DNA of 64,000 bases from positions 74,513,874-74,577,873 of the forward strand of contig OY997643.1 in NCBI GenBank assembly GCA_963921795.1, written 5' to 3'. The DNA is from Nannobrachium achirus (lineage: Eukaryota > Chordata > Actinopteri > Myctophiformes > Myctophidae). The notes under the pieces were generated by a model, which was not told the origin of the DNA, did not search any database, and saw only the letters and a program-made list of their open reading frames with translations. Made by a program: the position numbers and the translations under genes. The first letter of the stretch is position 1. Each line of letters begins with the position of its first letter. This document shows, piece after piece, positions 20,845 through 32,608 of the stretch.

Positions 20845-21640
20845 TAATACTGATAAGGTTCCACCCTGTAACATCATTTTAACTCTACAGTACAAAGTAA
20901 TACTGATAAGGTTCCACCCTAACCCTAACCCTGTAACATCATTTTAACTCCACAGTACAAAGTAATACTGATAAGGTTCCACCCTAACCCTAACCCTGTA
21001 ACATCATTTTAACTCTACAGTACAGAAGGTTCCACCCTGTAACATCATTTTAACTCTACAGTACAAAGTAATACTGATAAGGTTCCACCCTGTAACATAT
21101 CATTTTAACTCTACAGTACAGTAATACTGATAAGGTTCCACCCTAACCCTAACCCTAACCCTGTAACATCATTTTAACTCTACAGTACAAAGTAATACTG
21201 AGAAGGTTCCACCCTAACCCTAACCCTAACCCTGTAACATCATTTTAACTCTACAGTACAGTAATACTGATAAGGTTCCACCCTGTAACATATCATTTTA
21301 ACTCTACAGTACAGTAATACTGAGAAGGTTCCACCCTAACCCTAACCCTAACCCTGTAACATCATTTTAACTCTACAGTACAGTAATACTGATAAGGTTC
21401 CACCCTAACCCTGTAACATCATTTTAACTCCACTGTAGGGTTAGGGTTAGGGTTAGGGTAACCTAACCCTAACCCTAACCCTGTAACATCATTTTAACTC
21501 CACAGTACAGTAATACTGATAAGGTTCCACCCTAACCCTGTAACATCATTTTAACTCCACTGTAGGGTTAGGGTTAGGGTTAGGGTAACCTAACCCTAAC
21601 CCTAACCCTGTAACATCATTTTAACTCTACAGTACAAATA
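20845..21640. repeat. Tandem array with embedded telomere-like runs
   Basis: About 15 units of AGTAATACTGATAAGGTTCC, ACCCTGTAACATCATTTTAA and CTCTACAGTACA. Many units contain one to four CCCTAA, and two units contain head-to-head GGGTTA/TAACCC blocks (around 21436-21485 and 21562-21610). Confidence 0.95.
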
Positions 21641-21826
21641 AAACAGGAAAGGTTTGCGCTGATAAATCCATGTGAAGAGTAATATTTTAATCTCCAGGTG
21701 GAATTAAATCAATCCATCTTCTTAAATTGGACTCCTGTCCAAAAACTACAAAACAACTTGTAATAACAAGAGTTATAATAAAGTATAATAAAGGGGATTC
21801 CTCAAAAAGGTGGAAGTCAGATTCTC

Positions 21827-21945
21827 CCCAAACTAAAACATGTTAATGGTGACACCGTCAGAAAGCCCAAACTAAAACATGTTAATGGTGACACCGTCAG
21901 AAAGCCCAAACTAAAACATGTTAATGGTGACACCGTCAGAAAGCC
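21827..21945. repeat. 39-bp triplication
   Basis: Three copies of CCCAAACTAAAACATGTTAA plus TGGTGACACCGTCAGAAAG. Confidence 0.95.
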
Positions 21946-22000
21946 CATAAGACTAGAGTTTAGTCTCCCAAAAATCCACCAAGTGAGTTTACATGCATAT

Positions 22001-22254
22001 GGTCACTGTCGGGCAGAAACCTTGTATCTCCAAGTTTCAAATGTGTACGCTTTTTCAAGCAAAGCCCTGCTTCATCATACAAGGCTGTCACACAAAAGTA
22101 GTGAAAACAGCCGATCTACAAGCACACAACGCCTCGCACTGCGAGGCGTTGTGTGCTTGTAGATCTGCTGTTTTCACTGGTTTAGTTCATTTTTAAAATG
22201 ATAAACAGAAAACGAACGGTCTTGGACATACAAGGTTTCCACCCGACGACGACG
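22001..22254. mobile_element. Foldback element, full copy
   Basis: GTCACTGTCGGGCAGAAACC to GGTTTCCACCCGACGACGAC, with a long perfect core: AGCCGATCTACAAGCACACA, ACGCCTCGCA and inverse at 22107-22175. Confidence 0.82.
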
Positions 22255-22429
22255 TACTCTGATATCCCAGTTACAGTATGATGCTTATCCAGTACACATA
22301 TCTTTACTGACAGTAGTCAGTGGTGTAAAGAAACTAAGTACATTTACTCAAGTGCTGTACTTGAGTACAATTTTGAGGTACTTTTACTTATACTCCACTA
22401 AGTCCCAGGCAGTGAGCGATATTAATTGA

Positions 22430-23302
22430 ACCCACAACCTTTCAGAGGGTAAACGTCCTGCTAACTGAGCTACAAACCCACAACCTTTCAGAGGGTAAAC
22501 GTCCTGCTGACTGAGCTATGAACCCACAACCTTTCAGAGGGTAAACGTCCTGCTGACTGAGCTATGAACCCACAACCTTTCAGAGGGTAAACGTCCTGCT
22601 GACTGAGCTATGAACCCACAACCTTTCAGAGGGTAAACGTCCTGCTGACTGAGCTATGAACCCACAACCTTTCAGAGGGTAAACGTCCTGCTGACTGAGC
22701 TACAAACCCACAACCTTTCAGAGAGTAAACGTCCTGCTGACTGAGCTACGAACCCACAACCTTTCAGAGGGTAAACGTCCTGCTGACTGAGCTACGAACC
22801 CACAACCTTTCAGAGGGTAAACGTCCTGCTGACTGAGCTATGAACCCACAACCTTTCAGAGGGTAAACGTCCTGCTGACTGAGCTACGAACCCACAACCT
22901 TTCAGAGGGTAAACGTCCTGCTGACTGAGCTATGAACCCACAACCTTTCAGAGGGTAAACGTCCTGCTGACTGAGCTACGAACCCACAACCTTTCAGAGG
23001 GTAAACGTCCTGCTGACTGAGCTACGAACCCACAACCTTTCAGAGGGTAAACGTCCTGCTGACTGAGCTACGAACCCACAACCTTTCAGAGGGTAAACGT
23101 CCTGCTGACTGAGCTATGAACCCACAACCTTTCAGAGGGTAAACGTCCTGCTAACTGAGCTATGAACCCACAACCTTTAGGAGGGTAAACGTCCTGCTGA
23201 CTGAGCTATGAACCCACAACCTTTAGGAGGGTAAACGTCCTGCTGACTGAGCTATGAACCCACAACCTTTCAGAGGGTAAACGTCCTGCTGACTGAGCTA
23301 CC
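22430..23302 (-). repeat. 46-bp array of tRNA/SINE-head-like units
   Basis: About 19 copies. In minus sense each unit reads TAGCTCAGTCAGCAGGACGT, TTACCCTCTGAAAGGTTGTG, GGTTCG. TAGCTCAGTCAG resembles box A and GGTTCG the start of box B of RNA polymerase III promoters, about 40 bp apart. This looks like an amplified piece of a tRNA-derived SINE head. It is not a set of tRNA genes, because no cloverleaf with a 3' acceptor half is present. Confidence 0.85.
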
Positions 23303-24092
23303 CGGGACGTCCTATTCTTCATATCCCCACCTAACATATCCTTGTGTTGTAATGTGAGAATAGCAGAATATTCTCACGTACAACAGAGCATAACCACATT
23401 AACCACCGTCCTTGTTTTTGGGCAGATTTTACAAAAATGTTTTGAAAGAAATGTGGCTCTAGATGTGACCAATTGTGAGCTTGTAGATCGGCTAGTTGAT
23501 TCACACACTAAACTAAGCCATTGTTATCTAGTGAAAACGGCTGACGGTAAAGTCTTAACAGTGATGAAAACCTTGCAAATTAAGAAAGTGTGCATCCATC
23601 CCATGCTTCTAAACGGCAAAGACTTTTGTTTTTCCCTTTCAACATCACTGAAAATAAATACCAATTATAATAAACCATTGACAGTAGAAGAGTCTGTGTC
23701 AGCTGCTACACTCACTGTGCATACTGTATTAGTACAGTACGTACATCACCCCATTTCACAAATAATTGCGTCTCGATCATCACTGGGTTAAACATGAACA
23801 GGTTGAGGAGGACATGTGCAAATGTACAAAGAGAAACAACACAAATACACAGAAATAAAATAAGGTAACGATTCTAGAAACCTTCACTGATATGCGACAA
23901 CCTCCGCTTGTCTCAAAGGAAATCCTCCGTTATGTTTTAATTTAATCCTCTGTTATGTTTTAATTTAATCCTCTGTTATGTTTTAATTTAATCCTCTGTT
24001 ATGTTTTAATTTAATCCTCTGTTATGTTTTGCTCCAGGCAACGAACAGCAGAATCATCATGTTTGGTGCCGATATTCATCAGAACTCTGCAT
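23303..24092. other. Intergenic, one 23-bp repeat
   Basis: Includes a lone foldback half (TTGTGAGCTTGTAGATCGGC at 23472) and five copies of TCCTCTGTTATGTTTTAATT plus TAA at 23923-24028. The 149-codon open frame at 23342-23791 has no protein-like composition that I recognise. Confidence 0.5.
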
Positions 24093-24322
24093 AATCGTCT
24101 CTGTGGAAACCTCTTATGTCCAAAACTGTATAAATATCTTATACATAGAGATATGAGGTTTCTTCCCGACACATATATATATCGATATCGTCGCACCTTG
24201 TATCTCCATATTTCAACGTTTTATATATTTTTCTGTCACTTAATGCCCCCACTTCGTCGTACCATCTCCTGAAAAATAACGTTTTTGGACATAAAAGGTT
24301 TCCACGCGACAGTGACAACATG
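24093..24322. mobile_element. Foldback element, rearranged copy
   Basis: Four alternating arms of the GTGGAAACCTCTTATGTCC type, two in each orientation, suggest two partial copies joined. The usual GATCTACAAGC core is missing. Confidence 0.6.
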
Positions 24323-24563
24323 TCTGTCAAGCTTGCAAATCTTTTCTTTTGTGGTAAAGGACATTGGAGATGGCAGAAGTGTTTTGTGGTAAAGGACATT
24401 GGAGATGGCAGAAGTGTATTTTTTTCCAAGTTTTTATTTATTTTTTATGTTAATGAATTCCTTCCTGCAAGTGGCATGTTTTGGTCTCATTTAGTGATGA
24501 TGTTGGCCCTCGATGGCTGAACTGCCAAGATATCCATTGCATACCAGGGTTAACTGAACTAAC

Positions 24564-25777
24564 TTAAAGGAGTAGTTCACCCCCCAAAAATAAAATAAAG
24601 AAATGGGTCAATAGGACTGCCTAGTCTCCTACTGTAGACTCCACGTCATCAAATTATTGGCTTATGGCTCGAACACACTGCCCGAATTTTTGAGCCGATT
24701 GTGCTGTCGCAGACCATTTTTGGCGCTCGCCGACAAAAACGGCGTTCTGATTCGAGATCAGACGTTGCTCGCAGATCGTTTTGCTCGCTGTGTATGAAAG
24801 ACTCTGCGAGCAGGTCCGTGCGCGATTCCAGCGCTCGCCGACAGCTTCCCGAGCGTTTCTAGATGGACCTAATAGGCTAATAGGAGCTTTGATTGTCACT
24901 GTCACAGCGCAGTGCGCACCCGAGTCTCTCTCTCTCTCTCTGTGTCAAATGGAGACGCACGGAGCGATGCACGTTGAGAGAAAGAAAGGGAGAGAGGTGG
25001 GGGGAGAGACAGCAGACACAGAGATATACGTTCTCCTCTGCATAAATAAATATATAAGCCCGGCCGTATGTTTATTGCCGATGTTTTAATTAGTTTGGCC
25101 GCCCGTACTGCAGCCATGTATTTAAATAGCCTACCGGCGGGTTGAAGATCAAGAATTTAACATGAGGAGAGCTGGAGACTGCATGGAGAGCGCATTATTA
25201 CGCAGCGGACCGTCCAGCGTATAGATCACTATATTGCTGTTTCATGACTTTCATCATAATAATATAGATGCTGTTTCATAGCATTATAAAACCAATGCAT
25301 CTCACAATATGTTGATAAAACCGCAGCAGCAGCATGGCTGGTGTTATTATGAAAACATCGAACAGGTGCGGAGTGGGCTGTGTGTGTGTGTGTGTGTGTG
25401 CGACACGCAGGCACGCACACACAGCGAGAGAGGAAAATCATTTACGCCCGCAATTAGAATAAAAACAAATGTAATATTGGCTATATCATCGGGGATGCAT
25501 CCTGCCTGGTGAAATATCTGGCAGTATGTGACCCCTTGTCGGTGATCAATCTTGTCGGCGAAAACCACAACGAGCCGATTTCAAGAAAGCCACTCGTGCA
25601 GTGTGAAATACTCTAATGATCTGATGCCTCGCCGACCACGCAGAATCGTACAGTGTGTTCGAGCCATTAGGAATGCGATGGAAAAAAAAGAAAAAGAAAG
25701 AAAAGCTCCATGAATTGAAGGCTTCGATGCGTAGCGGATAGAAAATAAGATTTTTTGGGTGTGAACTACTCCTTTAA
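24564..25777. mobile_element. TTAA element, family E, enlarged by a nested insertion
   Basis: Ends TTAAAGGAGTAGTTCACCCC and GTGTGAACTACTCCTTTAA bounded by TTAA. A related end occurs alone near 37160. Most of its length is the nested element at 24665-25666. Confidence 0.85.
24665..25666. mobile_element. Harbinger-like element nested in family E
   Basis: Inverted ends TGGCTCGAACACACTG and CAGTGTGTTCGAGCCA, flanked on both sides by TTA (24662-24664, 25667-25669), the 3-bp TWA-type duplication of PIF/Harbinger elements. CpG-rich interior with a (GT)n run, no transposase ORF. Confidence 0.82.
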
Positions 25778-25802
25778 GTAGCGTACCCTTTTAGGAAGCT
25801 TC

Positions 25803-26163
25803 TAAAGGGTCTATCATAGTCCGAGGTGAAGAGCAATCACCTCAACGTGTAGGTGATAAGCTATCACCTAACAATGTGATAACAAGTGGAGGCCATCATA
25901 GTCAGACTCACGGTGAAGTCCTATCACTGCGCCTCTGTGCCACTGAAACCAGGGGGCACACTGATTGGTCCAGATCGACCAATCAGTGAACGGGGTGATG
26001 GGGACATATGTCTGTCAGGTAAAAACAAAGGAGAGATGTGGGGGTTCGTGGTGATAGCCCTTCACCGCGGCGAATGACGTAATGTTGTAGTTTTCTGACT
26101 TTAAAAGACTACACCGCTGTGATAGCTTATCACCGCAAACTGTACTATGATAGGGCCTTAAGT
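25803..26163. mobile_element. TIR element with CTATCATAG ends
   Basis: AGGGTCTATCATAGTCCGAG at the left and CTATGATAGGGCCT at the right, with inner inverted GGTGATAAGCTATCACCT and GTGATAGCTTATCACCG. Flanked by TAA on both sides, so possibly Harbinger-like. Confidence 0.65.
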
Positions 26164-26236
26164 CTCTACAGTACAACATGTACTGTTATTGCAGCAGTTT
26201 GATGTTAGATTCAGGAACCTTGTTTTGCTGTGGTTT

Positions 26237-26662
26237 GGCCAGATGTAAACCAGATGTAAACCAGATGTAAACCAGATGTAAACCAGATGTAAAGCTCACA
26301 TACAGTAACAGATGTAAAGCTCACATACAGTAACAGATGTAAAGCTCACATACAGTAACAGATGTAAAGCTCACATACAGTAACATAATGTAAATCTCAC
26401 ATACAGTAACAGATGTAAAGCTCACATACAGTAACAGATGTAAATCTCACATACAGTAACAGATGTAAATCTCACATACAGTAACATAATGTAAACCTCA
26501 CATACAGTAACAGATGTAAAGCTCACATACAGTAACAGATGTAAATCTCACATACAGTAACATAATGTAAAGCTCACATACAGTAACAGATGTAAAGCTC
26601 ACATACAGTAACAGATGTAAAGCTCACATACAGTAACAGATGTAAAGCTCACATACAGTAAA
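26237..26662. repeat. 25-bp minisatellite
   Basis: About 16 copies of CAGATGTAAAGCTCACATAC plus AGTAA, with ATAATGTAAA variants. Confidence 0.95.
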
Positions 26663-27702
26663 TGACTCTTGTTGGCACTAAGATGTGGTTTAAGTGGTCA
26701 ATAAAGGCTGCTAAATAATCTGCATGAGCTGCTCAGTTAAGACACAATGCAACAAGCAACATGCAAAACTGTTTTTTTTTCTTTTTTTGTTCGATATAGA
26801 AAATATCCTCTTGCAGTTGGATGTGAAATAAGTACTACAGTACAGTACAGTACCAGTGACGTCATTACGTGCGCGTCCCGCGTCTCTGACGCATTCAAGT
26901 TGCCTAGAGACGCATTCACGTCATTGCCCTGGGGTCCCACGGACGCATCCACGTTAAAATAATTTACCACGTCGCGAAAAAATATATATTTTAAAAAGTC
27001 CACAGACGCCACCATTATTCATGGGTGAAGGCATGTTACTTTACCCTACGTTAACACAAATGAAATCCGCGTAGAAAGTCTTAAAACAGACGATAGAACT
27101 AACAACAGTGCGTTCTATCGTCCACCGACGCCATTCTGTGCGCCCATAGATGGTCACAGAATTCAATGGGTGCCTGAGTTCTAGCGTAGCACCGGGCCGC
27201 TCTCTGATCATAGTGGCACAGCATGTTAGGTGATACACCAAAAGGGGTTCCCCCACAGAACGTGTGCAACTGACGGCGCAGAAACGTGACGTCTCTACAC
27301 TGGCAAAACAACAGCGTCGCGGTCAGGGTCCCTGCGGAATGAACGTGTCGCAAACAGCATTTCGTTTCATTAATATCCTCGCCAGAAACTGCCTGCCGTC
27401 TGTCTGTCTCTTTCTGCATGCAGCGGAGCCACCGCACTCTGCACTGCAGCAGCATGAATGAACGTGCTCTCTCTGTCACTCTGATGTGATGCTGCTACGT
27501 TTAGCTACATGCTAAAGCTACTGCCGTGGCTGCTCTCTGGCACAGTCAGTGAGGCTGGCAGAGGGTCATAAACTCATTAAGTCATAAAAAGACGTCTGAT
27601 TTTCAAAGCGGAGAAACTAATTATCTGTGATTTACAACAGCAGTTCTCCGGAGCGCTCCACTTTCTCATAGTATTACGTCGAGTGGTCTCTCCATACACA
27701 GA
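26663..27702. other. Intergenic, CpG-rich centre, no gene recognised
   Basis: The 26860-27480 stretch is richer in CG than its surroundings (GTGCGCGTCCCGCGTCTCTG). It has no convincing ORF or splice structure. It may be an old element or a small CpG island. Confidence 0.35.
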
Positions 27703-28064
27703 AGAATACTCAAATGTTTTACTTAAGTAAAAGTATCTTCTACTGCAAGTTAAAAGTCCGGAATTCAAAATGTACTTGAGTAAAAGTATAGGCTACACTT
27801 TAGGACTAAAAGTAAAAGTACTCATTATGCACAATTATTCTGTATCACATGTTACCAAATAATATCCTTTGAAAATAGCCATGGCTGAAGTGGTTATGTA
27901 GGCTATACTTTTCAAAGTAACTAGTAAAGTTTTCAAGTAATTGTAGTGGAATAAGTACAATATTTGCCTCTGAGATGTAGTGGAGTAGAAGTAAAAGTAA
28001 TGAAAATTGGAAATACTCCAGTAAAGTAAAAGTACCTTAAATTGTACTTATAAGTTACCTTTTT
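27703..28064. mobile_element. Fish ACTTTTACTT-type non-autonomous element
   Basis: Many inverted AAGTAAAAGTA / TACTTTTACT motifs and TACTCCAGTAAAGTAAAAG, as in a common teleost palindromic element. A fragment in the other orientation (AAGTACATTTACTCAAGTGC) is at 22330-22395. Confidence 0.65.
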
Positions 28065-29144
28065 ATTACCTCAAGAAAAGAAAAAAAAAGAACATTATTG
28101 CACCAAAGTAATCAACAAGCTAAAACTATACTATCAAAAATGTCCAAACATTAGCCTAATTGTAAAATAATATAAGATAGAGGCAAATATAAATAGCCGA
28201 TCTAAAAGCTCACAATGCAAAAAATAAATAAAATGGGGACCCAAATTGGGGACCCATAATTTTTTTCTGGGACTCATTCGAATGACCACCTGTGGGTCCC
28301 GGGACCCATTACTTTGAAAACCTATTAACATCACTGCAGTACAGTACAGTACAGTACAGTACAGTACAGTACAGTAAACCTCTGGGGTAAACAGCCGGTC
28401 AAAAATAACTTTGCTACATTTTATTTTCTCACTCAAACTGTAACCACTACATACAGTAAGTGTTGTAAGCATTAGTGTTCTATTGATAGCTTCATGTTTT
28501 AGCATTGCTTACTGACATGGATCTAAAATATCACACTGTTCTTCTCCATGTTCGATGCGTACCAGGACAGGAAGACAGACTGAGAACACAGAAGCAGTGG
28601 TTCTCAAACGGTTTCATTTCAAGGACCCCCCAGCCACCAATAACTCTGAGTGTACAAAATGGAAGCAAGTGTATTAAGGCCCCCCTAGGGGTCCCAGAAC
28701 CCCTGTTGGAAGACCAAGGGGCCCAGTTGTCCAGATTTAAAATGAAGCAAACACGGAACTGAAAGTTCCTATGATTGGACGCTAGTTGTGCTGTTCTGGT
28801 ACCAGAAGCAACATGTTCTCCATAGGATTCCATTCATTTACCCCAACTTTTACATTTGATTTTCTTACCTTGAAAAACATTGTCATAAATACTTTATGGC
28901 TCCTGTCGCTAGTTTAAAGCATTGTTTCAATCACCATGAAATGTGTTTTGTGAGATTTGATGAAAGCAGGGTATGCTGTAGGAGGGGCTTGTGATGATTC
29001 TTCTTTGTGTGCTTTATTTTCGGCGAGCTCAACACCACATTCTCCCAAGTATCCCTGCCTGACCGTTGGCAGCCAATAGCATTCGAGACGGTACCATTTC
29101 TACCAATGAACGTTGATTTCTACAATGATGGTGGCACCCGTACA
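28065..29144. other. Intergenic, element remnants
   Basis: Contains a foldback half at 28192, an (AGTAC)n-like run (CAGTACAGTACAGTAC, 28337-28375) and a hAT-like remnant with GGTTCTCAAACGG and CCCAGAACCCCTG ends (28596-28704). No gene seen. Confidence 0.5.
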
Positions 29145-29188
29145 AGGGTTAGGGTTAGGGTTAGGGTACCCTAACCCTAACCCTAAGT
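29145..29188. repeat. Head-to-head telomere-like palindrome
   Basis: GGGTTAGGGTTAGGGTACCC directly followed by TAACCCTAACCCTAA. Confidence 0.9.
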
Positions 29189-29918
29189 CACCCGTACAAG
29201 GGCCAAAAAAAGCATAATTTTCGCAGCGTTATGCACTGATACACTAACCCTGCACTGTAGAGTTAAAATGTTCCATTCCATTGTGTACACCCTCAAGAGT
29301 TACAGACCTGTACGGGTCCATTTGCAAACCCCCCCGCCCACCCCTCAGGTGACCCAGAGGGTGCCCAGGAGGACCCCCACTTTGAGAACTACCGATATGA
29401 AGCCATCGCTTTGTTTTAGTGTTTGTTTTTCTCCATTCTGTTTGAGCATCAATAAAGCACCTGCTTCCACGGTGCGACTGCCAGCTTGTTGAAAGGCTCT
29501 CACAGGGTTGTTTTAGCCTGGAAGTCTTTCATCATCAACCCCAGTTCCTCCCCAACAGGGGTTAACATGGGCTAAGAATCCGCCGACGCCAGAATATCCA
29601 CAACAAAAAGAGATAGTCAATCAAATAAGATGTGGAGATAAAAGTCTTTTATCTTTTAACGTCTCTCTTCTTTTTTGTTCTTCCTTCAAGGGAAACGTTT
29701 CTTTCATCAAGACAAGCCGCCTTCGTCTCTCCACTTCCCCGATGCCCGATGCCAAAAGAAAAAGGAAAAAAGAAAAAGATGTACAGATCCTACCATAGGA
29801 GGAGCGTACATTTATAGTTGACCTACAGTAGTTTAATCTTTTCTTTCATTATTTCTTTTTATGCCACTGCCATCCACAAGTTTTTGTTGTCGTCGCCGTC
29901 GTTTGTTGTTGTTGTTGA

Positions 29919-30347
29919 CTAGAGTTGGAATCCCGGAAAACCCGGGAGGAACCGGATCCAACTTTAATTGTGGAACCGGAATCCATTCACTCACATTTGT
30001 AAACCCGTTTCTGGAACCCGGGTTTTGATGATCACCCTGTCCAAGCCGCTATAAGTGGACTTCAGGTCTGCTATACGATTACGATACCGGTGGTTCTCAA
30101 ACTGTTACACTTCAAGGAACACCTTTAACTCTGAGAGTGTACAAACGAAACCAAATGGACCCGTAAGGGTTACAGGTCCATTTGGTTCCGTTTGTACACT
30201 CTCAGAGTTACAGACCTGTTAGGGTCCATTGGGAACCCCTCTATAGGAATCGTTAAAGGGAACCGTTAAGGAAGGATGGTTAAAGAGGGATTCCTTAAGG
30301 AACCCAAATCGTTAAAATTCCCCAAAAAGGATCCCAACTCTAGCTGT
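29919..30347. mobile_element. TIR element with a nested hAT-like insert
   Basis: Ends CTAGAGTTGGAATCC and GGATCCCAACTCTAG. Inside, 30088-30240 has GGTTCTCAAACTGTTACACT and GGGAACCCCT ends and an internal inverted pair around GTACAAACGAAACCAAATGG. Superfamily of the outer element unclear. Confidence 0.65.
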
Positions 30348-30399
30348 GACGACTCCACTCTGCTGCCGCCCTGGTGGTTGAAGCTCCCTGGGTTGCAGG

Positions 30400-30962
30400 A
30401 GGGTGGTGTTGGTGGGTGGAGGGTGGGTGGATGGAGGGTGGTGCTACTGGATCTGACAGGCTGTAGAAGGTGCAGCCTGGTAGGTGGGTGGTGTTAAGGT
30501 GGTGCTACTGGATCTGGCAGGCTGTGGACGGAGCAGCCTGGCAGGTGGGTGGTGTTAAGGTGGTGCTACTGGATCTGACAGGCTGTAGAAGGAGCAGCCT
30601 GGTAGGTGGGTGGTGTTAAGGTGGTGCTACTGGATCTGGCAGGCTGTGGACGGAGCAGCCTGGCAGGTGGGTGGTGTTAGGGTGGTGCTACTGGATCTGA
30701 CAGGCTGTAGAAGGAGCAGCCTGGCAGCCGGAGGGCGTAGGGTGGTGTTAAGGTGGTGCTACTGGATCTGGCAGGCTGTAGACGGAGCAGCCTGACAGCA
30801 GGTCGGTGGAGGGTGGTGTTAGGGCGGTGCTACTGGATCTGGCAGGCTGTAGACGGAGCAGCCTGGCAGCAGATGCAGGTGGGGTTGACGGCCTTAGGGG
30901 GGATCAGGTCCAGGTCCTGTAGAAGGGGCAGCAGGAGGGTAGAGGGTGGTGTTAAGGTGGTG
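30400..30962. repeat. Minisatellite made of the fam219a stop-codon region
   Basis: About 9 units of 44-60 bp. In transcript sense each contains CAGGCTGCTCCGTCTACAGC, CTGCCAGATCCAGTAG, the last codons and TAG stop of fam219a, followed by CACCACC. One unit near 30865-30925 is longer and reaches back to GACCTGATCCCCCCTAAGGC. The array lies in the 3' UTR or just beyond. Confidence 0.93.
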
Positions 30963-31121
30963 CTACTGGATCTGGCAAGCTGTAGACGGAGCAGCCTGGC
31001 AGCAGATGCAGGTGGGGTTGACGGCCTTGGGGGGGATCAGGTCCAGGTCTTCGTCATCAGGGATCTCGTCCAGACGGTAGCCGTCCTTCAGCAGCTGGAT
31101 GTTCAAGTCCTGGTTGATCTG
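30963..31121 (-). CDS. fam219a: fam219a, last exon with stop codon
   Basis: Exon of 159 nt starting at GCTGTGCAG/CAGATC. Encodes QINQDLNIQLLKDGYRLDEI, PDDEDLDLIPPKAVNPTCIC, CQAAPSTACQIQ and stop TAG. This is nearly identical to the C-terminus of vertebrate FAM219A (human ends CHIQ); FAM219B differs here. FAM219A is a conserved, small, largely disordered protein with no established function. Phase 0 start matches the GCCGAG end of the preceding exon (SSAE/QINQ). Confidence 0.95.
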   Translation of the reverse strand, partial: QINQDLNIQLLKDGYRLDEIPDDEDLDLIPPKAVNPTCICCQAAPSTACQIQ

Positions 31122-31159
31122 CTGCACAGCGCAGGGAGAGAGACGGTAGGGTAAAAGGT

Positions 31160-31400
31160 TAGGCTCAAACAAAACAGACAGAGGGCAGAACGGAGAGGGG
31201 GTCAGACAGACAGAAAGATGGAAGGAAGGCCCTTTCCTGAACTTTAAACCGGCACAAATCGAACACCACCCAGGATTTGAAACAGCAACCATAGTCTGCA
31301 AGGGTAATGTAGCGTGGTCGCTGTCTTGAATCCTGGATGGTGTTTGATCTGCGCCAGAAAGGTCCAGGATATGGGGTTGGTCAGACTTTGCCCTCTAACT
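31160..31400. mobile_element. SINE-like dispersed repeat, copy 1
   Basis: Shared with 35333-35500: AACAAAACAGACAGAGGGCA, TTTCCTGAACTTTAAACC, AATCGAACACCACCCAGGAT, CAGCAACCATAGTCTGCAAG. In minus sense GTTTCAAATCCTGGGTGG resembles a tRNA box B. A third partial copy is at 35527-35600. Confidence 0.6.
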
Positions 31401-31633
31401 TTGACTGACGGCCAACGCCAAGAAGTGATGGGTTGCCTCTTGGAAACAGATTATGTCGGTTACACCATCAGGAGTATATTATGCGCAACATACCAGCCAG
31501 GTTTGTTAGTATCCAAACAGCCCAAAATAAACTAATTAGGGTCCTGCTTAACCTTCCCTATCAGACTCACCTCACCGCTACTCACCAGTTAAGAGTGGGG
31601 TGGCTCAGAGTAGATGTCAGAATGGGCCTGGGC

Positions 31634-32548
31634 GGGGTTGCACCAGCTGTTACTAAGTTATAACGTAGCCTAGTTGTAACGTAAATGGCTTCTAAGTCAA
31701 GACTTACGCATTACTAAAATGTCAGGTGTTGCACCACACAAATTTGTTCTTACGTATCTCTAAGTAACAACTAAATATTTACACCTCCCCTTGGGTAGCA
31801 CTAAGTCTTTACTAAGTAACCTATCTCTATTGGAGACTGGGAGTAGAGCAACTACACTACTAACGTGGCAGACGGCATTATATCGGCTATTTAATTAATT
31901 CAACAATGAAACGACCCATCTGTTTTAAACATACATTAAGCCCAATATACATTTCGGCCATTTGAAAATAGCCGATCTACAAGCTCACGATGTGTGTGCT
32001 ATTAATAGAGTATTTTTACATTGCAGGATTGATACTTTTTTAATTCATTTGAGTACTTTTCAACCACTGCACATACAGCACAACAGCGAATTGAACGGTG
32101 CGCTCTCTTTCCCTGTGTCTCCAAATATGCTTATATTACTTCACAACGGGGAAAGATGTATGAGGCCAATATAATTTGTGATACAATCCGTTTGCAGGGC
32201 AGTGCGCTGCGCAGGGATGCGCTCGCACTGTGCACGCATAACAGTGACTTTGTGTACTTGCCAGTGGAGAGACAGAGCTCTCTGTTGACAAAAGACGATA
32301 CAAGCTTTACTAGAAACAGTTCGTTTTCATTGGATTCGGGAGCTATGACGTCATTTTATGCGACTATACATTACTTTAGGAACAGTCTACGCATTACTAG
32401 TTACGTTATGCCTTAAGCAGTCGTGGTGCAACACCTGTTAGTAACTCACTTAGTTACAAACTAACTAGTAGTTACTAAGCCTCTAGTAAGGACTTTACTC
32501 CCTAACTTAGGGCAGAACTTACGTTCTGGTGGTGCAACTGGCCCCTGG
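31634..32548. mobile_element. TIR element with GTTGCACCA ends
   Basis: GGGGTTGCACCAGCTGTTAC and (inverted) AGTTGCACCACCAGAACGTA ends, with inner inverted GTGTTGCACCAC / GTGGTGCAACAC (31725, 32425). Looks like one copy inserted in another. No transposase ORF; contains a foldback half at 31965. Confidence 0.65.
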
Positions 32549-32608
32549 TGTACAAGATACACTACACCACTATGATACCCAAGTACCTGTCAAAATACTT
32601 TATAAACA

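Noticed and set aside
20870..21630. Chromosome end
   Set aside because: TTAGGG runs are short, mixed in orientation and embedded in another repeat, so they are interstitial.
22430..23302. Cluster of tRNA genes or a CRISPR-like array
   Set aside because: Units lack a full cloverleaf and acceptor stem, have no unique spacers, and the host is a vertebrate.
23342..23791. 149-codon plus-strand ORF as a gene
   Set aside because: No recognisable family, no splice or promoter context, and it contains a foldback arm.
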